From NCBI GenBank assembly GCA_947629965.1, contig CANRFS010000008.1:1-18974 (forward strand): a DNA stretch of 18,974 nucleotides, written 5' to 3'. Position 1 is the stretch's first letter. Each line of letters starts with the position of its first letter. The position numbers and the translations under genes are program-made. Source of the DNA: an uncultured Clostridia bacterium. GTDB lineage: Bacteria > Bacillota > Clostridia > TANB77 > CAG-508. Positions 1-7,600 of this stretch are shown here, piece after piece. The notes beneath the pieces are model-generated. The model saw nothing but the letters and a program-made list of their open reading frames with translations. It searched no databases and was not told the DNA's origin.

Positions 1-2976
1 ATTAATGTTTCTGTGTTTATTATTGGTGTTCTGTCTTCAAATGCTACTTCTTCCCCATTTCTTCTTATTGATGTTATATATTTTCTTAGACTTAAATCAA
101 ATGTTTTGTCTGATGTATATGTATTTGTTATTATGTATCCTTCTTCTGCTGTTCCTGTTATTTTACTTACGTATCCTTCTGGTAATGTTCCTACTTCTTC
201 TACTGTGTATTCTATTTCTTTTCCATCTTCTTTTTCTGGTAAATCTGTAAATGTAGCTGTCCATTCATTTTCTTCATCTAATGTTTTGCTTTGTCCTGTT
301 GTTTCTTTTTCTCCTTCAACCGTTTTATATAGTTCTACTTCTATATTTTCTGGTCTTTTTCCGTCTCTGTCTCCATCATCTTCCCATATTTTTGTTACTC
401 TTATATTCGTTGTACCAGGTATGTGCGTATTTACTATTTTATATCCTGAATCTTGATCTCCTGATATACTTGCATTGTAGCCTGATGGTATTTTGCTTTC
501 TGTTACTTTATAAACTATTTTTTCTCCTTCTGAAAACTTATCTAAGTTTGTCCATGTATATGTTAATGTATCTTTTGGTAACTCTTGCTCATCTTCATAT
601 ACTATTTTTCCTTTGGCAGTACCAGTTAATTTTACTGTATATTTATCTCTTTTACTATCTTGATCTTCCTCATCATTCCACTCTTTTGTTACTGTTACTT
701 CTGTTAATGCTTTTAGTACTAAATCTTCATAGTCATCATCATCTTGTTGATATGTACTATTATCAAATGTTGGCACATAATTTTCTGTTACTACATTTCC
801 AGGTGTTGAATCTCTATCATCTAGCTCCTCTTCTTCTTGATTTTTATCTTGAGTAATTTCTGCAATATTTCTTAGCGAAATATCTTCTTCTCCAGGATCT
901 TTTACTACTTTACATTCAACTTCTACATCTGCATAATATATAGTTTTTCCGTCTATTGTTGTCTCTTTTTTATATTTACTATCGCTTGGCACTTCTTTAT
1001 CTTGGTTTCCATCTATAAATGCAGGGATTATAACATCTTGTAAATAATTTGTTGTAATTGTTTTATTGTTTCCATCTTTTATTTGCCATTGATATTGCTC
1101 ATTTATTGTACTACCATCTTGTATAAATTCTAATCCTTCTGGTAAATAATCTGTTATTTCTGATGCTGTTCCGTCTACTTCACCTTCATTATATATTCTT
1201 ATAGTATAAACTACTTTATCGTCTTTTTTTACTGTCAATGGATTTTTTGGATGACTGTATGTTGCAGTATGTTCTGTACCTTCCGTGCCTACTGCAGCAC
1301 CATTGCTAGGTTTTGTTCCAGCAATTAATTCAGTAGAATCTACTTCTGGAACTCTACTTTGATCATCTGATATTTTATTTTCACCTATTTTAGTTATAAA
1401 TTTTCTTAATGCTAAATCAAATATCTTTTCTCCTTCTGTTGTTGTTGTGTCACCTTCGCTTTTTAGTTCTTTTTCTATTTCTACAACTGGTTGAGTAGTC
1501 TCGTCTCCAGCAAGGAAAGTTGCAGTTGTTGTTGAATATGTATTTGTTACTTTTAATGTAAATTCAGACATATCATATTTTGTAAAAAATCTATCAGTTG
1601 CACTATTAACGCCTTTTTCAAATTCTTTATATATTCTTATTTTATATTCTTTTCCTTTTTCTAATGTTGTTACTTCTTCATCAGTATCTTTATCTAAAAA
1701 TTTGTAAACAATATGTCTAATTACTTTTCCTCCACTAGTTTGTGTTTTAAGCGATACTGCTTTTGGTATTACTTCTCCTGTTGCATCATATAAAATAATG
1801 TTAGAAGCATCAACTGTATGTTTTGTTCCACCTTTTGCAGGTTCTTCATTATTTTCAACAAATTTAATTGGTCCTATTTCATAATAATTATAAAGTTCAT
1901 TATCTTCCACAGTTCCTTTTGTTATTGTTAATGGTTCCTCTTTATCAAATTTATTGTCTTCAATTTCCTTTGTTCTTGCCCTTGTGCTATCTTCTATTTT
2001 ATATGTTTCTGCATTTTGTGCTGCACCATATATAAAATATTGATATAACCTATCTAAATTATTTTCTCTTTGAGTATTCAATTTGCTTTGTATTCCTACT
2101 GTTAAAAATTGAGCTGGATACATTGTACTTTGTGATACTGTTGGTGTTATATGCTTATCTTGTTCATCATAATTTGTAAAATACCATATTGCTAATTGTT
2201 GTATTACTTCTATATCATTTGTTGTAATATCTTTTTGTTGAGTCTTAGGTATTCCTGCTTTTGTTAATAATTCTGTCTTATACTCATTTGCATCATATAC
2301 TTTAATGTCATCTTTTATTTTATCTAATGGTAAATATGCTTCATCAATTATCCATAATACTGCATTGTATAAATTAAATGTATAGTCCTTATTAGAATTT
2401 CCTCCTGTTATTCCATCACCTGTTGGTACAGAAAGTGTTATTTTTAGATCTCCACTTGCTACATCTGATTGTGACCATTTTACATTTTCATTATATTGTG
2501 CCATTTTCATTGCTATTGTTTTTGGTTCTTTGTGCATTTCGCCAATTACTGTAACTTCTTCCTCCGGATCACTTGTAGCTATTTGTTGAATTGCACTAAT
2601 ACTATTTTGTGAACCACCGAATCCTACTCCGCCTCTTAAACAATAAAATGTTTCAGAATATTCATATATGTCAGAATCCAATGTAGTAAAATTTCTAACA
2701 AATTTTTGCATAACACTATTAGCTTTTATATCTTCTGAATCATATATTTTTCCTACTACGTATTTAACACTTGAGCTACTGCCATTACTTACAGTATATA
2801 GATATATAGGATTATCTCCATCACCTTCTGCTCCTGCAAATGGTCTGCCGCTCTTTAAATTTTAATGTTCTTGTATTTCCAGTGCTTAGCTTTGGAGCTT
2901 GAGCATTAACGTAACTAAAAAATACACCTGACAAAATTAATATTAATGTGATTAATAAAATTTTTACTTTTTTCAT
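1..2976 (-). CDS. Thioester-domain / Cna-B surface adhesin, 3' end outside window, one +1 shift at CGG
   Basis: Secreted surface protein. The ATG at 2976 follows the ribosome site AAAGGTGGT. Residues 1-26 are a signal peptide (MKKVKILLITLILILSG..., cleavage probably after VNA). Frame 0 would stop about 50 residues in. Skipping the C of the in-frame CGG (2850-2848) opens a frame that runs to the window edge, at least 991 residues. The N-terminal part looks like a thioester domain: FYCLRGG with Cys112 and IQQLAIW with Gln260, 148 residues apart, as in known Cys-Gln thioester adhesins (family knowledge). Further on are FDLALRKFITKI (about residue 523), two Cna-B repeats (EVTVTKEWND near 763, IRVTKIWEDDGDRDGKR near 856) and FDLSLRKYITSI near 963. 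Cna-B domains usually carry isopeptide bonds. The anchor, probably a sortase motif, would lie beyond the edge. Likely role: covalent attachment to host tissue (inference). Alternative: a frameshifted pseudogene. Confidence 0.82.
2848..2850 (-). other. CGG +1 shift site in adhesin (GAG C GGC)
   Basis: In-frame CGG after GAG. Read as a triplet, the frame ends at a TGA at 2823-2821. Skipping the C gives GGC AGA CCA TTT and a frame open for over 940 codons. The new frame has a TAA just upstream (about 2869) and no start codon of its own, so the shift must fall within a short window that contains this CGG. Confidence 0.75.
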
Positions 2977-3014
2977 TCTTACCACCTTTATTGCCTATTT
3001 TTTTACTTAAGTAT

Positions 3015-3042
3015 ATTATAATTATTTTTAAAATTAAATCAA
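3015..3042 (-). promoter_or_regulatory. Promoter of the adhesin gene with a tandem repeat upstream
   Basis: The -35 TTGATT (3042-3037) and a perfect -10 TATAAT (3020-3015) are separated by 16 bp. The predicted transcription start is near 3008, giving a leader of about 30 nt. A perfect 10-bp tandem repeat of GGCATAAATT (plus strand 3044-3063) abuts the -35 and may be an operator or activator site. The rest of 2977-3209 shows no gene. Confidence 0.6.
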
Positions 3043-3210
3043 TGGCATAAATTGGCATAAATTTGGTAGTTTTAAACAGCTCTTTCTACAGGTTTACGGA
3101 AATAGTATTTGCTCGTATTAATTATTTTAAGTTATTATATATTACATTTTTATGACATTTTTATTTTTATTATTACAAAAAAAGGCATATCTTCTACTGT
3201 ATTTGTGCAT

Positions 3211-3239
3211 AAAAAAAGCTTCTCCTTTACGGAAAAGCT
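3211..3239 (-). terminator. Rho-independent terminator after rplS
   Basis: On the minus strand a 9-bp stem (AGCTTTTCC / GGAGAAGCT) with a 4-nt loop is followed by a run of seven T. It lies just downstream of the rplS stop and closes the ylxM-to-rplS transcription unit. Confidence 0.85.
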
Positions 3240-3256
3240 CTTATACATTATTATTG

Positions 3257-3775
3257 TTATTCTGCTTTTGACTCTTTTTTTGCTTCTGCTTGTTCTTTTT
3301 TAGCTGGTTCATTGCTAACTTCTGGAGCTACTTCTGCTGTTTCTACTGTTTCAGCTTCAGTATTAACTTCTTCTACTGCTGGTTCTTCAGTTAATTCTTC
3401 TTTAATTGTAACTTCTTTAGTTTCAATTCTTGCACCAACTTTTTCTCTAGTCTTAGCAGATTTACCAAGTCTATCTCTTAAATAGAATAGTTTTGCTCTT
3501 CTTGCTTTACCTACTCTTACTACTTCAACTTTTTCAACTGTTGGTGAATGTACTAAGAATGTTTTTTCAACACCTACACCATAAGATGTTTTTCTTACAG
3601 TAAATGTTTGATTTACTCCTCCACCTTGCACTTTTATAATTATTCCTTCGAATATTTGTATTCTTTCTCTGTTTCCTTCTCTTACTCTTACATGAACTTT
3701 TACTGTGTCACCAACATTAAGTACAGGAACTTTATTTTTCATTTGTTCATGCTCGATTGATTTAATTATGTCCAT
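3257..3775 (-). CDS. rplS: 50S ribosomal protein L19 with acidic C-terminal tail
   Basis: L19 sits at the 30S-50S interface of the ribosome. Residues 1 to about 115 match the family: MDIIKSIEHEQMKNKVPVLNVGD at the start, IQIFEGIIIKVQGGG, TVRKTSYGVGVEKTF and KARRAKLFYLRDRLGK. The family usually ends soon after that last motif. Here a further 55-60 residues follow, rich in Glu, Ala, Val and Thr and ending in Lys-rich KKEQAEAKKESKAE; this tail is low complexity and looks disordered. The start ATG overlaps the repaired trmD stop by one base (TAATG), and its ribosome site GGGAGG lies inside the trmD tail, so the two are probably translationally coupled. Last gene of its operon. No CGG codon. Confidence 0.97.
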   Translation of the reverse strand: MDIIKSIEHEQMKNKVPVLNVGDTVKVHVRVREGNRERIQIFEGIIIKVQGGGVNQTFTVRKTSYGVGVEKTFLVHSPTVEKVEVVRVGKARRAKLFYLRDRLGKSAKTREKVGARIETKEVTIKEELTEEPAVEEVNTEAETVETAEVAPEVSNEPAKKEQAEAKKESKAE

Positions 3776-4468
3776 TACTGAACCTCCCTTTCTTTAAATT
3801 TGTCTTCAGATATTAAATCTGGTCTTTTTTGTTTTGTTATTTCTATAGATTTTTCTTTTCTCCATTTTGCAATCTCTTTATGATTTCCGAGATTTCAAAA
3901 CTTCTGGTACTGTTTTATTTAAAAACATTTCTGGTCTTGTATATTGTGGATATTCTAATAATCCGTCTGAAAATGATTCTTCTTTTATAGATTCTTTATT
4001 AATTACACCTTCTATGTATCTAGATACTGAATCTATAAGCACCATTGCAGGTAATTCTCCACCTGTTAAAACATAATCTCCAATTGATATTTCTTCATCT
4101 ACGATTTCATCTAATACTCTTTGATCTATTCCTTCATAATGACCACAAAGTAGTATAAGATGAGTTTCTTTAGACAATTCTTTTATCTTGTTTTGGTTTA
4201 ATATTTTACCTTGTGGTGATAAATATATAGTTTTTGCACTTGTACTTTTAATAGATTTAAATGCTTCATATACTACATCAGGCTTCATAACCATTCCTGC
4301 TCCACCACCATATGGAGTATCATCTACTTTTTTGTGCTTGTCTTTAGAAAAATCTCTAATATTAATTAAATTAATTTCTATTAAATTATTTTCTATCGCT
4401 TTTCCTATAATACTTTCTTTTAAACTAGAAAACATTTCAGGAAAAAGTGTAAGTACATCTATTTTCAT
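3775..4468 (-). CDS. trmD: tRNA (guanine-37-N1)-methyltransferase, one +1 shift at CGG
   Basis: TrmD makes m1G37 in tRNAs, using S-adenosylmethionine, and so guards against +1 frameshifting at proline codons. The first 193 codons show the SPOUT fold and its knot: MKIDVLTLFPEMF, DDTPYGGGAGMVM, LLCGHYEGIDQRV, EEISIGDYVLTGGELPA. Read as plain triplets, the protein would end KSRKS* right after an in-frame CGG (3889-3887). Skipping that C yields 37 more residues beginning SGNHKEIAKWR and containing KRPDL, the canonical TrmD C-terminus, for 230 aa in all. The repaired stop TAA overlaps the rplS ATG by one base, as expected in a tight operon. The start overlaps the rimM stop (ATGA). The repaired frame is well supported; how it is decoded is unknown. 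Confidence 0.93.
3887..3889 (-). other. CGG +1 shift site in trmD (TCT C GGA)
   Basis: AAA TCT CGG AAA read normally leads to a stop two codons on. Omitting the C gives TCT GGA AAT CAT, the conserved Ser-Gly-Asn-His of TrmD, followed by the rest of the family's C-terminus. The restored residue is glycine. Confidence 0.85.
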
Positions 4469-4971
4469 ATCAAACCTTCCAATAAATGAACTATTATAGT
4501 TTTATTTTCTATATCTACACTTTTTATTACTTGCTTTATTGCTGGTAATAAAATTTGTTTTCCAAGTTCATCTTTTGCAACATATACATCATTGCTTCCT
4601 GTAGAAAATACATCAGTTATTATTCCTAATTTTTTATTTTCATCAGTATAAACTGTACATCCAATTATATCTACAATATAGTAAGAATCTTTTTCCAATT
4701 TTTCATTTTTATCTCTTTTTACTTTTAGATAAAGATTTCTATATTTTTCTGCTTCTTCTATGGTATCAATTCCTTCTAATTTTAGGAATACCATATTTTT
4801 GCTAAATCTTACTTGTTGTATTTTAAACTCTTTAAGTTCTTTTTTTATTGATATATATATTGTTTTAAAATTATTAAATTTTTGAATATCATCTGTAAAT
4901 GGTTTTACTTTTATAACACCTTTTAAACCAGATGTGTTCACAATTTGACCTATTTCAAAATATTCTTCCAT
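4465..4971 (-). CDS. rimM: Ribosome maturation factor RimM
   Basis: RimM binds ribosomal protein S19 and helps mature the 30S head. At 168 aa it has family length. The N-terminal barrel shows EYFEIGQIVNTSGLKGVIKVKPFTDD, close to the family's G-x-hydrophobic-x-x-x-hGhkGevkv pattern. The C-terminal PRC barrel starts near residue 95 (DSYYIVDIIGCTVYTDE) and includes GIITDVFSTGSNDVYVA and ILLPAIKQVIKSVDIENKTI. The gene lies between khpA and trmD, as in many Firmicutes, and its TGA stop overlaps the trmD start in an ATGA junction. That overlap also shows TGA is a stop codon here. Confidence 0.95.
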   Translation of the reverse strand: MEEYFEIGQIVNTSGLKGVIKVKPFTDDIQKFNNFKTIYISIKKELKEFKIQQVRFSKNMVFLKLEGIDTIEEAEKYRNLYLKVKRDKNEKLEKDSYYIVDIIGCTVYTDENKKLGIITDVFSTGSNDVYVAKDELGKQILLPAIKQVIKSVDIENKTIIVHLLEGLI

Positions 4972-4985
4972 TATATTTTAATACC

Positions 4986-5216
4986 TTAATCAATAAATTC
5001 TATAGTAACTTTTTTTCCTTCTTTGGCAGCTAAGGCTTTCATTATTGTCCTAATAGCTTTTGCTATTCTTCCTTCTTTGCCAATTACTTTTCCCATGTCG
5101 CTATTTGCAACTTTTACTTCAAAAACGACTTGTTTCTCACCATCTATTTCGTTAATAGAAACCTCTGATGTGTTACTTACTAAACTAGTAATTATTGTTT
5201 CTAATGAGTCTTTCAT
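4986..5216 (-). CDS. khpA: KH-domain RNA-binding protein KhpA
   Basis: A 76-residue single KH-domain protein. The RNA-binding GxxG loop is visible as VIGKEGRIAKAIRTIMKA, preceded by VVFEVKVANSDMGK. In other Firmicutes KhpA pairs with KhpB (Jag/EloR) and binds many RNAs, with effects on cell elongation and division (family knowledge). It sits between rpsP and rimM, its usual place, five bases after rpsP. Confidence 0.94.
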   Translation of the reverse strand: MKDSLETIITSLVSNTSEVSINEIDGEKQVVFEVKVANSDMGKVIGKEGRIAKAIRTIMKALAAKEGKKVTIEFID

Positions 5217-5221
5217 ATATT

Positions 5222-5455
5222 TTATGCCTCCTTCTCAATTAGACGTTTTACTGTATCTGTTGGTTTTGCTCCATTTTTAATCCATTGTTCTACTTTTTCT
5301 TTATCTAATTTTAATTCAGATGGTTCAACCATAGGATTATATGTTCCTATTTGTTCAATTATTTTTCCATCCCTTGGTGATTTAGAATCAGCAACAACTA
5401 TATGATAAAAAGGTGATTTCTTTTTACCTGCTCTTTGTAATCTTATTTTTACCAT
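5222..5455 (-). CDS. rpsP: 30S ribosomal protein S16
   Basis: Small-subunit protein needed for 30S assembly. The 77-residue sequence is typical: MVKIRLQRAGKKKSPFYHIVV, ADSKSPRDGKIIEQIGTYNP, then KVEQWIKNGAKPTDTV. I chose the ATG at 5455 over an in-frame TTG upstream because GAAAGGGGG lies at the right distance and family members start MVKIRL. It follows ffh by about 60 bp and precedes khpA by five bases. Confidence 0.97.
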   Translation of the reverse strand: MVKIRLQRAGKKKSPFYHIVVADSKSPRDGKIIEQIGTYNPMVEPSELKLDKEKVEQWIKNGAKPTDTVKRLIEKEA

Positions 5456-5514
5456 TATTTTTCCCCCTTTCAAAATGCGAATATATTTATAAAATTTAAA
5501 AATTAATATCTAAG

Positions 5515-6869
5515 TTAAAACTTCATACCTTTTAATGAATTGACATCCAAGTTTTTCATCATGTTTTTCATTCCACCTTTGTTATTTTGCATTTTTTTCA
5601 TTAACTTTCTTGTCATTTCGTATGAATTTATAAATTTATTTATATCTTGTACAGTAGTTCCACTTCCGTTTTGCAATTCTTTGTCTTCTGCTAGCATTTA
5701 ATAGTTTGGTATTTTGTTTTTCTTTTTTTGTCATTGAACATATTATTGCTTCAATTTTTACGAATTCATTATCGTCAACTTTTATATCGCCAAATTTATT
5801 CATTCCAGGAATCATTTTTAGTATAGATGAAAATGAACCCATTTTTTTCATTTGCCTTAACTGTGCTAAGTAATCATCTAAGTCAAATTCCTGTTTTTTT
5901 AATTTCTTTTCTAATTTTTCTGCTTCTTCTAAATCAAATGCCTCTTCTGCTTTTTCTATTACAGAGAGCATGTCACCCATGCCAAGTATTCTTGATGTCA
6001 TTCTATCTGGATAAAATTCTTCTATATCACTAAGTTTTTCACCAATTGCTGCAAATTTTATAGGTCTTCCTGTAACTTTTTTTACTGAGAGTGCAGCACC
6101 ACCACGCGTATCTCCATCAAGTTTTGTAAGTATAATTCCATCAATTCCAAGATTTGTATTAAAGCTTTCTGCAACATTTACTGCATCTTGACCTGTCATA
6201 GAATCTACTACTAAAAGTATTTCGTGTGGCTTAACATTTGATTTAATATTTCTTAATTCTTGCATTAGTTGTTCATCAATGTGAAGTCTTCCTGCTGTAT
6301 CGAGTATTACTACATCATTTAATTTTGATATTGCCTGAGACATTGCTTGTTTTGCAATTAAAACTACATCTTTTGTACTTTCATTTGCAAAAACTGGTAT
6401 ATTTAAGCTGTTTCCTACTACTTGTAATTGCTTAATAGCTGCTGGTCTATATACGTCACATGCAACAAGCAATGGTTTTTTACCTTGTTTTCTAAGGAGA
6501 TTTGCAAGCTTTCCTGCTGTTGTTGTTTTTCCGAGATCCTTGAAGTCCTACAAGCATTATTATTGTTGGAGGATTAGGTGTAAAATTAATTTTACTTATG
6601 GTTCCACCTAGAAGTTCAATCATTTCATCTCGTACTATTTTTATAACTTGTTGTCCTGGAGTAAGTGATTTTAGTACGTCCTGACCTAAAGCTTTTTCTT
6701 GAACTGTATTTATAAAGTCCTTTACTATTTTATAGTTAACATCCGCTTCTAAAAGAGCTAGCTTTACTTCGCGCATAACCTCCTTTAAATCGCTTTCTGT
6801 TATTCTTGCTTTACCACCAAGTTTTCTTGTAATTGCTTGTAATCTTGAAGATAAACCTTCAAAAGCCAT
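5515..6869 (-). CDS. ffh: Signal recognition particle protein Ffh, two +1 shifts at CGG
   Basis: Ffh is the SRP GTPase that binds 4.5S/6S RNA and signal sequences and brings ribosomes to the membrane via FtsY. Start ATG 6869 follows AAGGAGG. Read as triplets, the gene falls into three pieces in three frames. The first ends just after GLQGS within the P-loop; the second runs from the P-loop to SRRQRIAK; the third holds the C-terminal M domain end GSGTTVQDINKF... with a Met- and Lys-rich tail. Each junction is an in-frame CGG (6533-6531 and 5668-5666). Skipping the C gives a continuous 450-residue protein of normal family length with GLQGSGKTTT, DVYRPAA, DTAGR, TKLDGDTRGGAAL and AKGSGTT all intact. 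Ffh is essential in nearly all bacteria, so a truly broken copy is unlikely unless another exists. Confidence 0.95.
5666..5668 (-). other. CGG +1 shift site in ffh M domain (AAA C GGA)
   Basis: GCA AAA CGG AAG leaves the Ffh frame and stops 11 codons later. Omitting the C gives AAA GGA AGT GGA, the conserved AKGSGT segment preceding the SRP RNA-binding helices. The restored residue is glycine. Confidence 0.85.
6531..6533 (-). other. CGG +1 shift site in ffh P-loop (TCT C GGA)
   Basis: GGA TCT CGG AAA gives arginine in the P-loop and then a wrong frame. Omitting the C gives GGA TCT GGA AAA ACA, Gly-Ser-Gly-Lys-Thr, the GTP-binding loop. The glycine before Lys is essentially invariant in P-loop GTPases. 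The local sequence TCT C GGA AA is identical to the trmD site. Confidence 0.88.
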
Positions 6870-6921
6870 ATTTCCTCCTTCTAAACAAATCATAAGCTTT
6901 GTCTAATATTTGTTTTTCATA

Positions 6922-7269
6922 TTATACTAAACAGTTTAATTCTTTTTTTACATGTGTTAGAATTTTTGCTACTTGTTTATCTGTAGTTTTTTCTTCGATT
7001 CTTGTTATTTCAGATAGTATTACTGCTATTTTTTCTTCCTGTTTAAACATCCTTTTCATAATTTTTAGCTTTTCTTCCAGTTCGAAAAGTTTATTCTCTC
7101 CTTTCTTTATTATATCCCTAACCGCCTGTCTAGTTATGCCTTGATTTTCTGCTATTTCAGATAGAGATAAATCGTTGTCATAGTAATCTTCTAAAATTGT
7201 TAATTGTTTTTTAGTTAATAGCTTTCCATAAATATTGCAAAGCATACTTATCTTAACATTTTTTTCCAT
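6922..7269 (-). CDS. ylxM: YlxM/p13-like helix-turn-helix protein
   Basis: A 115-residue helix-turn-helix protein of the UPF0122 family, typically encoded directly upstream of ffh and thought to modulate SRP function or expression. Visible are KNVKISMLCNIYGKLLTKKQ near the start and a sigma-4-like helix-turn-helix LSLSEIAENQGITRQAVRDIIK near residues 37-60, then a charged coiled C-terminal half (KGENKLFELEEKLKIMKRM). I chose the ATG at 7269, because AGGA lies eight bases upstream and family members begin MEK; an earlier ATG at 7290 lacks a good ribosome site. First gene of the operon running to rplS. Confidence 0.9.
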   Translation of the reverse strand: MEKNVKISMLCNIYGKLLTKKQLTILEDYYDNDLSLSEIAENQGITRQAVRDIIKKGENKLFELEEKLKIMKRMFKQEEKIAVILSEITRIEEKTTDKQVAKILTHVKKELNCLV

Positions 7270-7297
7270 ATTACCATTCCTATCTTTCATTATCTCT

Positions 7298-7320
7298 AAA
7301 ACAAATCAAGAATTTGTTTT
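7298..7320 (-). repeat. Inverted repeat in the ylxM leader
   Basis: A perfect 9-bp inverted repeat (AAAACAAAT / ATTTGTTTT, loop TCTTG) lies between promoter and ylxM start. A related pair of arms (AAACAAAT ... ATTTGTTT) lies between ylxM and ffh at about 6886-6917. It could be an operator or an mRNA hairpin; I cannot say which. Confidence 0.45.
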
Positions 7321-7339
7321 AAGAACGTAATGCTATATT

Positions 7340-7368
7340 ACTTTACACTATTTTTCCGCATTTGTCAA
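7340..7368 (-). promoter_or_regulatory. Sigma-A promoter of the ylxM-ffh-rpsP-khpA-rimM-trmD-rplS operon
   Basis: TTGACA (7368-7363), a 17-bp spacer and TAAAGT (7345-7340). This is the only strong promoter seen upstream of ylxM; the start would lie near 7333, giving a leader of about 65 nt. Confidence 0.8.
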
Positions 7369-7434
7369 GTGTTTCCGTAAGAAAATATTGATTTTTTTTA
7401 CCAGTCAAACTTAAAACATTAGAAATCCAGTATA

Positions 7435-7515
7435 GTCTGATACCCTTAGTAGCCTATCCTTGTGAAGGATCGCTAAAAATCCCAGTCATATATCTCAACT
7501 GGGATTTTTCTTTAC
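7435..7515 (-). terminator. Bidirectional terminator plus second hairpin after the prepilin-like gene
   Basis: An AAATCCCAGT / ACTGGGATTT stem (about 7478-7510) is flanked by T runs on both strands, so it could terminate either way. Next to it (about 7450-7476) is a second hairpin, ATCCTT-GTG-AAGGAT with flanking TAGC/GCTA. On the minus strand this lies downstream of the prepilin-like gene and upstream of the ylxM promoter. The second hairpin suggests either a compound terminator or a small RNA; no known family is recognised. Confidence 0.6.
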
Positions 7516-7600
7516 ATTTTTACTTGTATTTTTTACTTTTGCTTTTCAAATTTTACACAGTTTTATTATCCAATCAAGAAAGTTTGCACAAATATGCTCA

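Noticed and set aside
5..856. Long plus-strand open frames rich in Leu, Phe and Ser
   Set aside because: They are the complement of the adhesin coding strand; composition is that of antisense to an AT-rich gene, with no ribosome sites or family resemblance. The same holds for plus-strand frames opposite the other genes.
4465..4468. TGA reassigned to tryptophan, as in some AT-rich bacteria
   Set aside because: TGA ends rimM in an ATGA overlap with trmD, and tryptophan is encoded by TGG throughout.
5515..6893. Treating ffh as three separate genes or as a pseudogene
   Set aside because: The pieces join into one protein of normal length with every motif intact, both junctions have the same form, and the gene sits in its conserved operon.
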